This document shows, in pieces, positions 25,715 to 35,096 of a DNA stretch of 64,000 nucleotides. The stretch comes from an uncultured Alphaproteobacteria bacterium (GTDB lineage: Bacteria; Pseudomonadota; Alphaproteobacteria; UBA2966), in the NCBI GenBank assembly GCA_958295725.1, contig OY282368.1, positions 1,012,501 to 1,076,500 of the forward strand, read 5' to 3'. The notes under the pieces are model-generated. The model ran no database searches. It saw only the letters and a list, made by a program, of their open reading frames with translations, and was not told the DNA's origin. The position numbers and the translations under genes were made by a program. Positions within the stretch are counted from its first letter, which is position 1; each line of letters starts with the position of its first letter.

Positions 25715-26413
25715 ATGACAGTCGCTTTCGACACGCTCCGGGCGGCGACGCGCCTGCGGGAAGAAGCGGGTTTCGACGAGAGTCAGGCCCGGGTCCTCGT
25801 CGACACCCTCGCCGAGGGTTTGTCCGAATCCCTGGCGACCAAGGTCGACCTGGAGGGGACGGAGAGCGCGCTGCGGTCCGACCTGGAGAAGGTCGAGACA
25901 TCGTTGCGGTCCGACCTGGAGAAGGTCGAGACGTCGTTGCGGTCCGATCTGGAGAAGGTCGAGACGTCGTTGCGATCCGATCTGGAGAAGGTCGAGACGT
26001 CGCTGCGGTCCGACTTGGAGAAGGTCGAGACGTCGCTGCGGTCCGACCTGGAGAAGGTCGAGACGTCGCTGCGCAGCGAGATTGTGGATCTGCGGTTCGA
26101 CCTGGAGAAGGTCGAGACGTCGCTGCGGTCCGACCTGGAGAAGGTCGAGACGTCGTTGCGGTCCGACTTGGAGAAGACCGAGACGTCGCTGCGGTCCGAC
26201 CTGAAGAAGGTCGAGACGTCGTTGCGCGGCGAGATCGCGGATCTGCGGTCCGACCTGGGGAAGGTCGAGGCGTCGTTGCGGTCCGACCTCGGGAAGGTCG
26301 AGACGTCGTTGCGCGGCGAGATGCGGGAACTGGAGCAGCGCATGACCATCCGGCTCGGCGGGATGATGGTCGTCGCCGTCGGTCTCGTCGCGGCGGCGGT
26401 CCGGTTTCTGTAG
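25715..26413 (+). CDS. Repeat-rich coiled-coil protein with C-terminal membrane anchor
   Basis: A 232-residue protein. An N-terminal segment of about 50 residues (F-D-T-L-R-A-A-T-R-L-R-E-x-G-F) resembles DUF1640/CCDC90-like proteins. Then come twelve copies of an 11-residue unit with core L-E-K-V-E-T-S-L-R, interrupted twice by 7-residue spacers (E-I-V/A-D-L-R). The whole centre should form a long coiled coil. The C terminus is a hydrophobic helix (M-M-V-V-A-V-G-L-V-A-A-A-V) near the end. A short relative without the repeats is at 33708-33971. Function unknown; copy number of the repeat is probably variable. Confidence 0.8.
   Translation: MTVAFDTLRAATRLREEAGFDESQARVLVDTLAEGLSESLATKVDLEGTESALRSDLEKVETSLRSDLEKVETSLRSDLEKVETSLRSDLEKVETSLRSDLEKVETSLRSDLEKVETSLRSEIVDLRFDLEKVETSLRSDLEKVETSLRSDLEKTETSLRSDLKKVETSLRGEIADLRSDLGKVEASLRSDLGKVETSLRGEMRELEQRMTIRLGGMMVVAVGLVAAAVRFL
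25880..26317. repeat. Twelve 33-bp tandem repeats within a coiled-coil gene
   Basis: Twelve in-frame copies of a 33-bp unit encoding 11 residues, in blocks of six, four and two, separated by 21-bp spacers. Copies differ at mostly silent positions. Confidence 0.92.
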
Positions 26414-26588
26414 GCGCCGTTCGGCGAGGGGTGGGAGAACCGCCCGTTTCTCGCCCGGGTGCGCGCCGCCCGGGGAAATTCTGTTTCCGCCCTGCTCCCG
26501 AGGCTTCCCGCGGCGTCCGCGTTCCCGGCGACGGTGGGGAGGCGGAAGACCTCGCGCGGGACGTCTGCGCCGGGCTGGCGGAGGCCGT

Positions 26589-27482
26589 TCAGTCCGCCGT
26601 CCGCTCGTGCGCCACGCCGGCCTCGTCGAGAAGCGCCAGAATGGCCTCCGCGTGAACGCCGATGCCGACGTTGAGAAACTGGTGCATCGCCGGTCCCTTG
26701 GGCTCTTCCGGCGTCCGCGGGCGAAAGCCGAGCGGCAGGTGGCGGGTATGCGACTGGATCGCCCAGACCGCGCCGCTGGCGTCGAACACCGGCCCGCCGC
26801 TCTGCCCCTGGAGGCCGGGCGACGAGGTTTCGATGTACGTTCCCCGCCCGGCGTCGCCGTCGGCCGCTTCCGGCGGCGGCGCCGACATGAACCGCGTCAG
26901 CATCCCCTCGATCGGAAAGGACGGGATCGGAAACGTTTCCGGCGGCAACACGAACGCGCCTCGCGCCTCGTCCCAGGTCGGCGCGATCTCGTGGAACGGA
27001 AAGCCGAGCCGGCACAGGCCGCGGCCCGGCGCGTAATCGGCGTCGGGCACCTTGAAGGCGGGGTAGTGGGCGACGGCCGCCGGGTCGAACGGTTCCAGCC
27101 GTCCCAGGGCCAGATCGGAGGCCGGCATCAGGCGTATGTCCTTCAGCACCGCGCCGTCCGCTCCCCACCACGCCGAGCAGTCGCGCGCCGAGTCCGGCGC
27201 CGGGACTTCCAGATGGCGCAGCTTGCGCTTGCGCGCCGTGTCGAAGGAGGCCGTCGCCCGCTCCAGATCGCGCACCTCCGCACGGTAGGCGCGGAAGCGG
27301 TCTGCCTCCTCCTCGAAGCGGCGCAGCAGGCCGAGCACGTGCGCCGCCGTCAGCACCCAGCCGTCGCGGTTGACGACCGTGCAGGCGGCCACGACGCCGC
27401 GGCATTCCCCGCGCGCGCTGCGCGTCGAGATCACCACCGGGCGCGTGAAGGCGCTCGCGAGGCGGAGGGCTTGAACGAACAT
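26589..27482 (-). CDS. Trypsin-like serine protease
   Basis: A 297-residue chymotrypsin-fold protease of the Trypsin_2 type. The catalytic histidine is in W-V-L-T-A-A-H-V-L (about residue 49), the aspartate probably in P-A-S-D-L-A-L-G, and the serine in Q-G-Q-S-G-G-P-V-F. No clear signal peptide and no PDZ domain are seen, so it may be cytoplasmic or exported by another route. The ATG at 27482 lies upstream of a conserved N-terminal strand. Neighbours give no hint to its target. Confidence 0.82.
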   Translation of the reverse strand: MFVQALRLASAFTRPVVISTRSARGECRGVVAACTVVNRDGWVLTAAHVLGLLRRFEEEADRFRAYRAEVRDLERATASFDTARKRKLRHLEVPAPDSARDCSAWWGADGAVLKDIRLMPASDLALGRLEPFDPAAVAHYPAFKVPDADYAPGRGLCRLGFPFHEIAPTWDEARGAFVLPPETFPIPSFPIEGMLTRFMSAPPPEAADGDAGRGTYIETSSPGLQGQSGGPVFDASGAVWAIQSHTRHLPLGFRPRTPEEPKGPAMHQFLNVGIGVHAEAILALLDEAGVAHERTAD

Positions 27483-27549
27483 CGCGACGCTTATAGATGC
27501 CGGCCGCGCGGGAGAGAACCGCTTCGTCCGCGGATTCCGGAAGCATCGG

Positions 27550-28026
27550 TCACCGGCGGCGCCGGTCTCCGTCGAGGCTGTCGAGGGCGCCTTGCAGGAT
27601 GTAGGCGGCCGCCATCTTGTCGATGACCTCCGACCGTCGCTTGCGGCTGGCGTCGGCGGCGAGCAGCGTGCGCGTGACGGCGACGGTGGACAACCGCTCG
27701 TCCCAGAAGGTCAGGGGCGCGTCCACGCGGGCCTGGAGGTTCCTCGCGAACTGGCGCACCGACCGGCAACGCGGTCCTTCGCTGCCGTTCATGTCGAGGG
27801 GAAGGCCGAGCACCACGCCGCCGATCCGTTCGCGTTCGACGATCCCGCGCAACGACTCGGCGTCTCTGGCGAACTTTCCCCGCCGCAGCGTCTTCAGGGG
27901 CGTGGCGATGGTGAGGGTGACGTCGGACAGCGCCAGGCCCAGGGTCCTCGATCCCACGTCGATGCCGAGCCAGCGCTCGTCTTCGTCGAGCGCCTCCGCG
28001 AGTTCTCTCGGGTTGCGGGCGATCAT
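27550..28026 (-). CDS. ruvX: RuvX/YqgF family Holliday-junction resolvase-like protein
   Basis: A 158-residue RNase-H-fold protein (YqgF/RuvX), implicated in Holliday junction resolution and in pre-16S rRNA processing. Seen: G-I-D-V-G-S-R-T-L-G-L-A-L-S-D with the first catalytic aspartate, V-L-G-L-P-L-D-M-N-G-S, F-W-D-E-R-L-S-T (catalytic glutamate), and D-K-M-A-A-A-Y-I-L near the end. ATG at 28026. It is divergent from gatCAB; the 138-bp gap probably carries both promoters. Confidence 0.94.
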   Translation of the reverse strand: MIARNPRELAEALDEDERWLGIDVGSRTLGLALSDVTLTIATPLKTLRRGKFARDAESLRGIVERERIGGVVLGLPLDMNGSEGPRCRSVRQFARNLQARVDAPLTFWDERLSTVAVTRTLLAADASRKRRSEVIDKMAAAYILQGALDSLDGDRRRR

Positions 28027-28164
28027 GGCGGGTGTTACGTTCCGCCGCGCGCGAACGGGCGGCCCTCGCGGCGTCTCGAAATCCATCGGTAACGCGCTCC
28101 GGGCCGGGCCTCCGGGTTCGCCGGGAGGCCCACCGGAACAGTATCGTCGTCGCGAAGTTGGCAC

Positions 28165-28452
28165 ATGTCGCTCGATAAAGCCACCGTGATCGGAATCGCC
28201 CGTCTGGCGCGTATCCGGGTGTCCGACGACGATCTCGAGAAACTGGGCGAGGAGCTCGCCGGCATCCTGGGCTGGATCGAGCGGCTCGAAGAGGTGGACG
28301 TTTCGGGCGTGTCCCCGATGACCGGCGTCATGGAGACGCGGCTCCGCGGGCGCGACGACGCGGTGACCGACGGCGACCGCGCGGCGGAGATCCTGAGTAA
28401 TGCGCCGCGGTCGGAAGCGGGTTTTTTCGTCGTGCCCAAGGTCGTCGAATAG
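28165..28452 (+). CDS. gatC: Glutamyl/aspartyl-tRNA(Gln/Asn) amidotransferase subunit C
   Basis: A 95-residue subunit that stabilises the GatAB amidotransferase. Typical sequence: A-R-L-A-R-I-R-V, then L-x-x-I-L-G-W-I-E-R-L-E-E-V-D-V-S-G-V, and the C-terminal R-S-E-A-G-F-F-V-V-P-K-V-V-E. The stop is directly followed by the gatA ATG. Confidence 0.97.
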   Translation: MSLDKATVIGIARLARIRVSDDDLEKLGEELAGILGWIERLEEVDVSGVSPMTGVMETRLRGRDDAVTDGDRAAEILSNAPRSEAGFFVVPKVVE

Positions 28453-29937
28453 ATGGCCGGGCTGACCCGCCTCACCATTGCCGAGGCGCGCGACGGCCTG
28501 CGGGCCCGGCGGTTCTCGGCCCGGGAGCTCGCGGAGGCCCACAACCTCGCCGTCGAGAAGGCCCGGCCGCTCAACGCCATGGTGCTGGAGACCGCGGACC
28601 GCGCGCTGGACATGGCGGATGCCAGCGACAAACGCCTCGCCGACGGCGAAGGGAGCGCCCTGGAGGGCATCCCCCTCGCCGTCAAGGATCTGTTCTGCAC
28701 GGACGGGGTCCGGACGACCGCCGGCTCCCGCATCCTCGGCGACTTCGTCCCGCCCTACGAATCGACCGTCACGGCCAATCTCTGGAGGGCGGGCGCCGTG
28801 ATGCTGGGCAAGGCCAACATGGACGAATTCGCCATGGGCTCGTCGAACGAGACGAGCTGTTTCGGGCCGGTCGAGAACCCGTGGCGGCGGTCCGGGGACG
28901 ACCGGCCGATCGTGCCCGGCGGCAGCAGCGGCGGCTCGGCCGCGATCGTGGCGGCGCGCGCGGCCCTGGGGGCGGTCGGAACCGATACCGGCGGTTCCAT
29001 CCGCCAGCCGGCCTCGTTCACGGGGCTGGTGGGCCTCAAGCCCACCTACGGCCGCTGCTCGCGCTGGGGGATCGTCGCCTTCGCGTCGTCCCTCGATCAG
29101 GCCGGGCCCCTGACGCGGACCGTGCGCGACGCGGCCGTCATGCTCGCCGCGATGTCCGGACGCGACCCCAGGGACTCCACGTCCGCCGACGCGCCCGTGC
29201 CCGACTTCGAGGCGGCTCTCGACGGCGGCATCGGGGGGCTGCGCGTCGGCGTTCCCGGCGAGTACCGGATGGACGGGCTGCCTGCCGGGATCGACGCGCT
29301 CTGGCGTCGGGGGATCCGCTGGCTCGAGGATGCCGGCGCGGAGATCCGCGAGGTCAGCCTGCCGCACACCGCATACGCGCTCCCCGCCTACTACATCGTC
29401 GCGCCGGCGGAGGCCTCGTCGAACCTCGCGCGCTACGACGGCGTGCGCTACGGGCTGCGCGTGGAAGGCGAGGATATCGTCGACATGTACGAGCGCACGC
29501 GGGCCGAGGGCTTCGGTCCCGAGGTCAGGCGGCGGGTCATGATCGGCGCCTACGTCCTGTCGGCGGGATACTACGACGCCTACTACCTGCGGGCGCAGAA
29601 GGTCCGCGCGCTGATCGTCCGCGACTTCCGGAACGCCTTCGAGGACGTGGACGCGCTGCTGACGCCGACCGCGCCCAGCGAGGCCTTCGCGATCGGCGAC
29701 AAGTCCGGCGACCCGATCGCCATGTACCTGAACGACGTATTCACCGTGCCGGCGAGCATGGCCGGCCTGCCGGCGATCTCCGTCCCGGCGGGTCTCTCCG
29801 ACGCCGGCCTGCCCCTGGGTTTGCAGCTGATTGGTAGGTGGTTCGACGAGGTGACGGTGCTGCGTGCGGCCGGCGCGCTGGAGCGCGCGGCCGGTTTCGT
29901 GGCGGAGCCCGAACCGTGGTGGGAGGCGGCGCGGTGA
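28453..29937 (+). CDS. gatA: Glutamyl/aspartyl-tRNA(Gln/Asn) amidotransferase subunit A
   Basis: The amidase subunit (494 residues) that releases ammonia from glutamine for transamidation of misacylated tRNAs. The Ser-cisSer-Lys triad is visible: lysine in A-V-K-D (about 78), serine in G-G-S-S-G-G-S (about 158), and the nucleophile in D-T-G-G-S-I-R (about 182). It begins immediately after gatC and its stop overlaps the gatB start. Confidence 0.98.
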   Translation: MAGLTRLTIAEARDGLRARRFSARELAEAHNLAVEKARPLNAMVLETADRALDMADASDKRLADGEGSALEGIPLAVKDLFCTDGVRTTAGSRILGDFVPPYESTVTANLWRAGAVMLGKANMDEFAMGSSNETSCFGPVENPWRRSGDDRPIVPGGSSGGSAAIVAARAALGAVGTDTGGSIRQPASFTGLVGLKPTYGRCSRWGIVAFASSLDQAGPLTRTVRDAAVMLAAMSGRDPRDSTSADAPVPDFEAALDGGIGGLRVGVPGEYRMDGLPAGIDALWRRGIRWLEDAGAEIREVSLPHTAYALPAYYIVAPAEASSNLARYDGVRYGLRVEGEDIVDMYERTRAEGFGPEVRRRVMIGAYVLSAGYYDAYYLRAQKVRALIVRDFRNAFEDVDALLTPTAPSEAFAIGDKSGDPIAMYLNDVFTVPASMAGLPAISVPAGLSDAGLPLGLQLIGRWFDEVTVLRAAGALERAAGFVAEPEPWWEAAR

Positions 29938-31376
29938 TCGAGGGCGCCGCCGGCTCGTGGGAGGTCGTCGTCGGGCTCGAGGTCCACGCTCAGGCGACCT
30001 CGGAGTCCAAGCTGTTCTCCGGCGCCGCCACGGCCTTCGGCGCGGAGCCCAATACCCAGGTCGGTTTCGTCGATGCCGCCATGCCGGGCGCGTTGCCCGT
30101 CGTCAACGAGGCCTGCGTCGCCCAGGCCGTGCGCACGGGTCTCGGACTGAACGCCGGGATCAACCGCTATGCGGTCTTCGACCGCAAGCACTATTTCTAC
30201 CCGGACCTGCCCGCGAACTATCAGATCTCGCAATACACCCTGCCCATCGTCGGCGAGGGCGTGGTGCGTGTCGATCTCGATGACGGGTCGGTTCGCGAGG
30301 TTGGCATCGAGCGCCTTCATCTGGAGCAGGATGCGGGCAAGAGCCTGCACGATCGGCGCGCGGACGCGACGTGGGTGGATCTCAACCGGGCGGGCGTGGC
30401 CCTCATGGAGATCGTCACGAAGCCCGATCTCCGCGGCGCTGCGGAAGCCGGCGCGTTCATTCGGAAGCTGCGCGCCATCCTGCGCTATCTCGGGACCTGC
30501 GACGGCAACATGGAGCAAGGCAGCCTCCGCTGCGACGTCAACGTGTCGGTGCGGCGCCCGGGGGAACCCTTCGGGACCCGCTGCGAGATCAAGAACGTCA
30601 ACTCGATACGTTTCGTCCAGCAGGCCATCGACCACGAGGCCCGGCGCCAGGTCGATATCCTGGAGGAGGGGGGCGAGATCGTGCAGGAAACGCGCCTCTT
30701 CGACGCCGACCGCGGGGTCACGCGCTCCATGCGCGGCAAGGAGGAGGCGCACGACTACCGCTATTTCCCGGATCCCGACCTGCCGCCGCTGGAACTGAGC
30801 GAGGCCTATATCGAGGCGATCCGGGCCGACCTTCCCGAGCTCCCGGACCGGAGGAGGGCCCGTTTCGTCGAGGAACTGGGTCTCGGCGAATACGATGCGG
30901 GCGTCCTCGTCGCGGAGAAGGAAGTGGCGGACTATTTCGAGAGGGTCGCCGACGGACGCGAGGCGAAGACGGCCGCCAACTGGGTCACCGGCGCGCTGTT
31001 CGGAAAGCTCAACGAGAGCGGGCTGAAGATCGCGGAGGCGCCGGTCTCCGCGGAGGACCTCGGTGGTCTGATCGACCTCGTCGCCGACGGCACGCTTTCC
31101 GGACGCCTCGCCAGGGAGGTGTTCGACGCCATGTTCGAGAGCGGCCGCCCGCCCGGCGAGATCGTCGCCGAACGAGGGCTCGAGCAGGTCTCCGACGCGG
31201 ACGAGATCGAGGCCCTGGTGGACTCGGTCGTCGCGGAGAACGCCGACAGGGCGGAGGAGTACAGGGCCGGCAAGGACAAGCTGTTCGGCTTCTTCGTGGG
31301 CCAGGTCATGAGGGCCTCCCGGGGCAGGGCCAACCCGAAGGTCGTCAACGACGTCCTCCGCCGGAAGCTGGGATAG
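29934..31376 (+). CDS. gatB: Glutamyl/aspartyl-tRNA(Gln/Asn) amidotransferase subunit B
   Basis: The 480-residue kinase/tRNA-binding subunit that activates the misacylated tRNA. It shows [15 protein letters not shown]-x-[21 protein letters not shown] and a C-terminal YqeY-like helical tail. The start is the GTG at 29934, overlapping the gatA stop. The frame is open to 29838 but this upstream part is gatA read in another frame. Confidence 0.97.
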   Translation: MIEGAAGSWEVVVGLEVHAQATSESKLFSGAATAFGAEPNTQVGFVDAAMPGALPVVNEACVAQAVRTGLGLNAGINRYAVFDRKHYFYPDLPANYQISQYTLPIVGEGVVRVDLDDGSVREVGIERLHLEQDAGKSLHDRRADATWVDLNRAGVALMEIVTKPDLRGAAEAGAFIRKLRAILRYLGTCDGNMEQGSLRCDVNVSVRRPGEPFGTRCEIKNVNSIRFVQQAIDHEARRQVDILEEGGEIVQETRLFDADRGVTRSMRGKEEAHDYRYFPDPDLPPLELSEAYIEAIRADLPELPDRRRARFVEELGLGEYDAGVLVAEKEVADYFERVADGREAKTAANWVTGALFGKLNESGLKIAEAPVSAEDLGGLIDLVADGTLSGRLAREVFDAMFESGRPPGEIVAERGLEQVSDADEIEALVDSVVAENADRAEEYRAGKDKLFGFFVGQVMRASRGRANPKVVNDVLRRKLG

Positions 31377-31412
31377 ACGCCGCCCGCGGGCGGAAGGGAC
31401 CGTGCTCGCCGA

Positions 31413-32219
31413 ATGACGGATATCGCCGACTTCGCGGGCTCCCGGCACCGGCGCGCCGGGGAGGGCGCGCGAATCGTCTCCCTCGTGCCCAGCATCACCG
31501 AGCTGCTGTTCGATCTCGGACTGGCGGACGATCTCGTCGGGCGCACCCGTTACTGCGTCCGTCCCAGGCCGGACATCGACGACGTCCCGAGCGTGGGCGG
31601 AACCAAGAAGGTCGTGCTCGGTCGCGTCCGGGACCTCGCCCCGACCCACGTCATCGTCAACGTCGACGAGAACACGCGCGAGCAGGTCGAGGCCATCGCC
31701 GGGCTCGGTCCGGCGATCGTCGTCACCCATCCCATCGCGCCCGAGGACAACGTGCGGCTGTTCCACCTGATCGGCGGCCTGTTCGGCCGCGAGGAACGGG
31801 CCGCGGCGCTCGCGGAGGCGTTCGAGGCGGCGCTTTCGGACCTGCGCTGCGCGGCCGCGGACCTGCCGCGTCGCGACGTCCTCTACCTGATCTGGAAGGG
31901 ACCCTGGATGACGGTCTCCGAGGACACCTACATCTCGCGGTTCCTGGCGCTCGCGAACTGGCGCACGCGGTGTTCCGACCCGGACACGCGCTACCCCGAG
32001 GTCGACGTCACGCCCGAGCTCCTGCGCCGCGTCGACCTCGTGCTGTTCGCGAGCGAGCCTTACGCCTTCACGCCGGCGGACATCGAGGATTTCCGCGCCT
32101 CCCATCCGGTCGGCGAGGCGCGGTTGCTGTCGATCGACGGCGAGATGACGTCCTGGTACGGCAGCCGGGCGATCGAGGGGTTGCGCTATCTGCGGCGACT
32201 GGCGGAGAGGGTCGCGTAA
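31413..32219 (+). CDS. Helical-backbone metal receptor (BtuF-like) protein
   Basis: A 268-residue protein of the periplasmic-binding-protein-2 fold, similar to BtuF/FhuD-type receptors: I-V-S-L-V-P-S-I-T-E-L-L-F-D-L-G, V-G-R-T-R-Y-C, V-G-G-T-K-K-V, and W-K-G-P-W-M-T-V. It has no recognisable signal peptide and no transporter genes beside it. It may be a cytoplasmic relative rather than a true transporter subunit. It lies downstream of gatB on the same strand. Confidence 0.8.
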   Translation: MTDIADFAGSRHRRAGEGARIVSLVPSITELLFDLGLADDLVGRTRYCVRPRPDIDDVPSVGGTKKVVLGRVRDLAPTHVIVNVDENTREQVEAIAGLGPAIVVTHPIAPEDNVRLFHLIGGLFGREERAAALAEAFEAALSDLRCAAADLPRRDVLYLIWKGPWMTVSEDTYISRFLALANWRTRCSDPDTRYPEVDVTPELLRRVDLVLFASEPYAFTPADIEDFRASHPVGEARLLSIDGEMTSWYGSRAIEGLRYLRRLAERVA

Positions 32220-32246
32220 CGCGTTCGGGCGGGTGCGCCGAAACGG

Positions 32247-32273
32247 TCCCCTCTCCCCGATAGGGGGAGGGTT
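32247..32273. repeat. REP-like palindrome / possible terminator stem
   Basis: C-rich and G-rich arms around GATA make a strong hairpin between convergent genes ending at 32219 and 32283. No T run follows, so it is more likely a repeat than a classical terminator. Confidence 0.5.
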
Positions 32274-32282
32274 CCCGGTGGC

Positions 32283-33386
32283 CTACATGCCCCGTTCCTG
32301 GACGAACCAGTCGAGCGGCATGGGAGTGCCCTTGCCGGCCGCGAGCGCGTTGCGGTAGACGGCGCCGCCGACCGCGGCGAACTGCAGCCCCTGATTGCCG
32401 TGGCAATGATAGAAACTGATCTGGTCGTCGCGCGTGCGGCCCGGCACGCGGCCGGCCACGAGGTCCGTGTACATGGGGAAGGCGCTCGCGTCGATGTGGG
32501 CCATGCCGCCTTCGGGAATGCGCGCCATCTCCTCCTCGCTGCCGGCGACGAAACCGGCGTAACTGAGACCGACGCCGGCGCGGTGACGCGCGCTCTCTTC
32601 GCCCGGAGCCATGGAATGGATACCTTGGCGCACGGCCACGTCGAAGCGCGGGACCGCCTCGGGCGGCGCCTCGTTGGTGCCGACGCATACGACGTGCATA
32701 CCGGGCTCGAGCCAGTTCGCGTCGAATACGGGCACGCCGGAGTTGGTGCAGGTCGCGACGATATCGGCGCCCGCCATCGCCTCTCGCGCGGAGTCCATGG
32801 GCTCGACCGCGATGCCCAGCCGTTCGCTCATCCGCGTCGCGTAGGCCTCGCGGTTGCCGTGGGAGGGGCTGTACACGCGCACCTTCGCGATCGGGCGCAC
32901 CGCGGAAATCCCTTCGAGAAAGGTCTGCGCCATGCCGCCGGAGCCGATCATGCATACCGTCTCGGCATCGGCGCGGGCGAGGAGCCTGGTTCCCAGCGCG
33001 GCCGTGCCGCCCACGCGCATGTGCTGTATCCAGTTGTCGTTGAGGAGGGCGAGCGGTTCGCCGTTCTCCGAACTGAACAGCAGAACCACCGCGCAGTTCC
33101 TGCCCGGCTCGACGGAGTAGTTGTCCTCACGCCACGAGCCGTCCGCGCGGCGGTCGAACACCATCACCTCCGACATGAAGCGGATCGCGAATATGCCGTC
33201 GAACCAACCCTCCATCGAGCCGAAGCGATAGTATTCGTTCGTCCTGGAGTTCGGGACGTTCACGTCGGTCTTGGGGCGATAGATCGCCCGGCCCGAATCG
33301 AGGGAGCCGAACGCGCGCTCGAGCACGTCGATGCATTCCCGCATCGTCAGCAGCTCCGCCTGCGTGGCGTTGTCGATCAGGATCAT
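32283..33386 (-). CDS. Ornithine cyclodeaminase / mu-crystallin family protein
   Basis: A 367-residue NAD(P)-dependent enzyme of the OCD/mu-crystallin family. The Rossmann motif is M-I-G-S-G-G-M-A-Q (about residue 140), preceded by the substrate-binding M-R-V-G-G-T-A-A-L segment. A-D-I-V-A-T-C-T-N-S and H-V-V-C-V-G-T-N follow. Family members reduce cyclic imines or make amino-acid-derived products; the substrate is not evident. ATG at 33386. Confidence 0.85.
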   Translation of the reverse strand: MILIDNATQAELLTMRECIDVLERAFGSLDSGRAIYRPKTDVNVPNSRTNEYYRFGSMEGWFDGIFAIRFMSEVMVFDRRADGSWREDNYSVEPGRNCAVVLLFSSENGEPLALLNDNWIQHMRVGGTAALGTRLLARADAETVCMIGSGGMAQTFLEGISAVRPIAKVRVYSPSHGNREAYATRMSERLGIAVEPMDSAREAMAGADIVATCTNSGVPVFDANWLEPGMHVVCVGTNEAPPEAVPRFDVAVRQGIHSMAPGEESARHRAGVGLSYAGFVAGSEEEMARIPEGGMAHIDASAFPMYTDLVAGRVPGRTRDDQISFYHCHGNQGLQFAAVGGAVYRNALAAGKGTPMPLDWFVQERGM

Positions 33387-33472
33387 CGGTTCTTCCCCTT
33401 TGTCGCGTCGGCGTGGGTGGAACGGGTGTCGTTGACAGATACCGGGGCCGCTTCTAGATAGACGTCGCGACC

Positions 33473-33565
33473 GGAGGGATGGCCGAGAGGTCGAAGGCGG
33501 CGGTTTGCTAAACCGTAGTACGGTGACAAACCGTACCGAGGGTTCGAATCCCTCTCCCTCCGCCA
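33473..33565 (+). tRNA. tRNA-Ser(GCT)
   Basis: A class II tRNA with a long variable arm. Acceptor GGAGGGA pairs with TCCCTCC (33555-33561), a GTTCGAATC T loop and encoded CCA are present. The anticodon loop between GGTTT and AAACC gives GCT. Accessory DNA begins directly downstream. Confidence 0.96.
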
Positions 33566-33707
33566 AACTTCGCGTCCGACATATTGATTTGTGGCGTATT
33601 TTCGGATCGGTCCGGGAATCGATCCCACTTGGAATCCCACAATCGAACACGGAAACATGGACCGTATCACGCTTGCGGACGGGACCGCGACGGCCTACCT
33701 TCGGGGC

Positions 33708-33971
33708 ATGGCCACGACCGCATCCGCACCCGGTTTCGACACGCTGGCCTACGCGCGCCGCCTCAAGGCGGCCGGAGTCGACGAAGCCCAGGCCGAAGCG
33801 CACGCCGAAGCCGTCCGCGACGCCATCACGGAAGGCGTCGCCACCAAGGCCGACGTTGCTGACCTCAAGGCCGATCTCGCCAACCTCGAAACCCGGATGG
33901 TCCGCTTCGTCTTCGTCGTCGCCGCCGGACAGGCCGCGCTCATCGTCGGCTTGCTCAAGCTGCTCCCGTAG
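33708..33971 (+). CDS. Small DUF1640/CCDC90-like coiled-coil membrane protein
   Basis: An 87-residue protein with F-D-T-L-A-Y-A-R-R-L-K-A-A-G-V-D-E-A-Q-A, then T-K-A-D-V-A-D-L-K-A-D-L coiled coil and a C-terminal hydrophobic helix (about 65-85). Same architecture as the N terminus and tail of the repeat protein at 25715, without the repeats. Such short proteins are common in alphaproteobacterial genomes and of unknown function. The ATG at 33708 is preferred to the longer open frame. Confidence 0.7.
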   Translation: MATTASAPGFDTLAYARRLKAAGVDEAQAEAHAEAVRDAITEGVATKADVADLKADLANLETRMVRFVFVVAAGQAALIVGLLKLLP

Positions 33972-33997
33972 ACTGCGCCCGACCGGAGACCAGCCGC

Positions 33998-34294
33998 ATG
34001 ACCGGATTCGAAACCGCAAGCCTCACCAACGCCGCCGCCAACGCCGCCGCTGCCGTCGTCGCGGCGTGCGGCATCTGGCACGGCATCAGCGCGATGGTCG
34101 GCGCCAACAAGGACCGCGCCGCCGTCCTCGATCGGCAACGCCAGGCCGACGAACGCCGCCACGAAGAAACGATGGCCGCGCTCGCCATGCAGGGACGCGG
34201 CCTCGAAGCCCTGAGCGCCAGCCTCGAACGCCAGACCGCCAGCCTGGAGACCGTCATCGAACGGACCGCGCCGACGCCCGAACCCGCCGAATGA
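33998..34294 (+). CDS. Small hypothetical protein with N-terminal membrane helix
   Basis: Not recognised. 98 residues: an alanine-rich hydrophobic stretch (about residues 8-28) followed by a charged helix (R-Q-R-Q-A-D-E-R-R-H-E-E) and a predicted coiled coil (L-E-A-L-S-A-S-L-E-R-Q-T-A-S-L). It follows the preceding small coiled-coil gene by 27 bases and may be cotranscribed with it. Confidence 0.6.
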   Translation: MTGFETASLTNAAANAAAAVVAACGIWHGISAMVGANKDRAAVLDRQRQADERRHEETMAALAMQGRGLEALSASLERQTASLETVIERTAPTPEPAE

Positions 34295-34341
34295 TGGAGC
34301 GCGGATGCGGAACGACATGCACATTCAGGGGAGGCTTTACG

Positions 34342-34719
34342 ATGGTCATCGCACTCATCCATTGGAAAATCAAACCGGACAGGGTCGATGAATTTCTCAA
34401 GTATTGGCGGAAGGTAGCTGTCGTTCAGGACCGCAAAGGTCTGATCGGAGAGTTCCTTTCGGAAGCGTGTCATACGACTGAATTTCCGTGGATCACGTGG
34501 GATATCACCGGACATGAGGGTGTGTATCGCTCGTTCGTCAACGTGGGCATCTGGAGTGGTGCCGGGGATTTTCATGATCAAATAGGAAAATACTTCACCG
34601 GAGAGGCGGCTCCCAAGGAGTTTGAATACGAACCCAGAGTCCGCACCATCCTGCGCCCAGCGTGCTGGCGTATGGGGGATTCGCGCCTTCCGATTCACGA
34701 CAGTGGCGGAACCCTTTAG
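34342..34719 (+). CDS. Hypothetical protein with ABM-like ferredoxin fold
   Basis: A 125-residue protein starting I-A-L-I-H-W-K-I-K-P-D-R-V-D-E-F-L, a beginning like that of antibiotic-biosynthesis-monooxygenase or dimeric alpha-beta-barrel proteins, followed by F-L-S-E-A-C and F-V-N-V-G-I-W. Function unknown. A GAGGC ribosome-like site precedes the ATG. The final 20 codons may have changed, because the following open frame holds a gene fragment without its own start. Confidence 0.55.
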   Translation: MVIALIHWKIKPDRVDEFLKYWRKVAVVQDRKGLIGEFLSEACHTTEFPWITWDITGHEGVYRSFVNVGIWSGAGDFHDQIGKYFTGEAAPKEFEYEPRVRTILRPACWRMGDSRLPIHDSGGTL

Positions 34720-35016
34720 CTTGCGTCGCCATTCGGAGGCGAGTCGCCGAGCCAAGAGCATTGCAGCACCCTGCCCGACGATCCCGTCTACGCCTTCTGC
34801 CCGGCCTACGAGCCTTCCGGGCGGCCGCAACAGATCCGCATCGTATTCCGGGACCTCCCGGGCTACGTCCCGACCGCCCTGGTCGCCCTCACCCTCGACG
34901 ACGCCGAGCGCCTCTGCGACAAGCTCAACAAGCGCCTCGGTCTCGACCGCGCCGCATGGACGACCCTCGCCGGGCGGTCCATGTTCGCCGGAATCGACGA
35001 GAGCCGGGCGCATTGA
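34720..35016 (+). pseudogene. Start-less fragment of an unknown conserved protein
   Basis: The frame encodes Y-A-F-C-P-A-Y-E-P-S-G-R-P, R-I-V-F-R-D-L-P-G-Y-V, and A-A-W-T-T-L-A-G-R-S-M-F, ending at 35016. It reads like a genuine protein end but has no start codon after the TAG at 34717. Its last 83 bases recur at 35447-35529, so parts of this gene have been duplicated. Confidence 0.5.
34934..35016. repeat. 83-bp direct repeat, copy 1
   Basis: Matches 35447-35529 with two visible substitutions; both copies end in the same stop codon. Confidence 0.85.
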
Positions 35017-35096
35017 TCCGCACAAGCCCCCGAAGAGGAACCGCCGCCGAAATCCGACAGTAGCTCCGAGTCGCCAGCGTTATGCCCGAAGGTCGG

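Noticed and set aside
25880..26317. Regular 33-bp repeats as a possible CRISPR array
   Set aside because: Units are directly tandem without unique spacers, stay in frame and encode a coiled coil.
25783..27546. Minus-strand 587-codon frame over the repeat gene and the protease
   Set aside because: Its serine/arginine repeat is the complement of the coiled-coil repeat and the rest is a shadow of the protease gene.
33591..34719. Long plus-strand frame of 404 codons starting at 33505
   Set aside because: It starts inside tRNA-Ser and covers two small genes in the wrong frame; only the part from 34342 looks coding.
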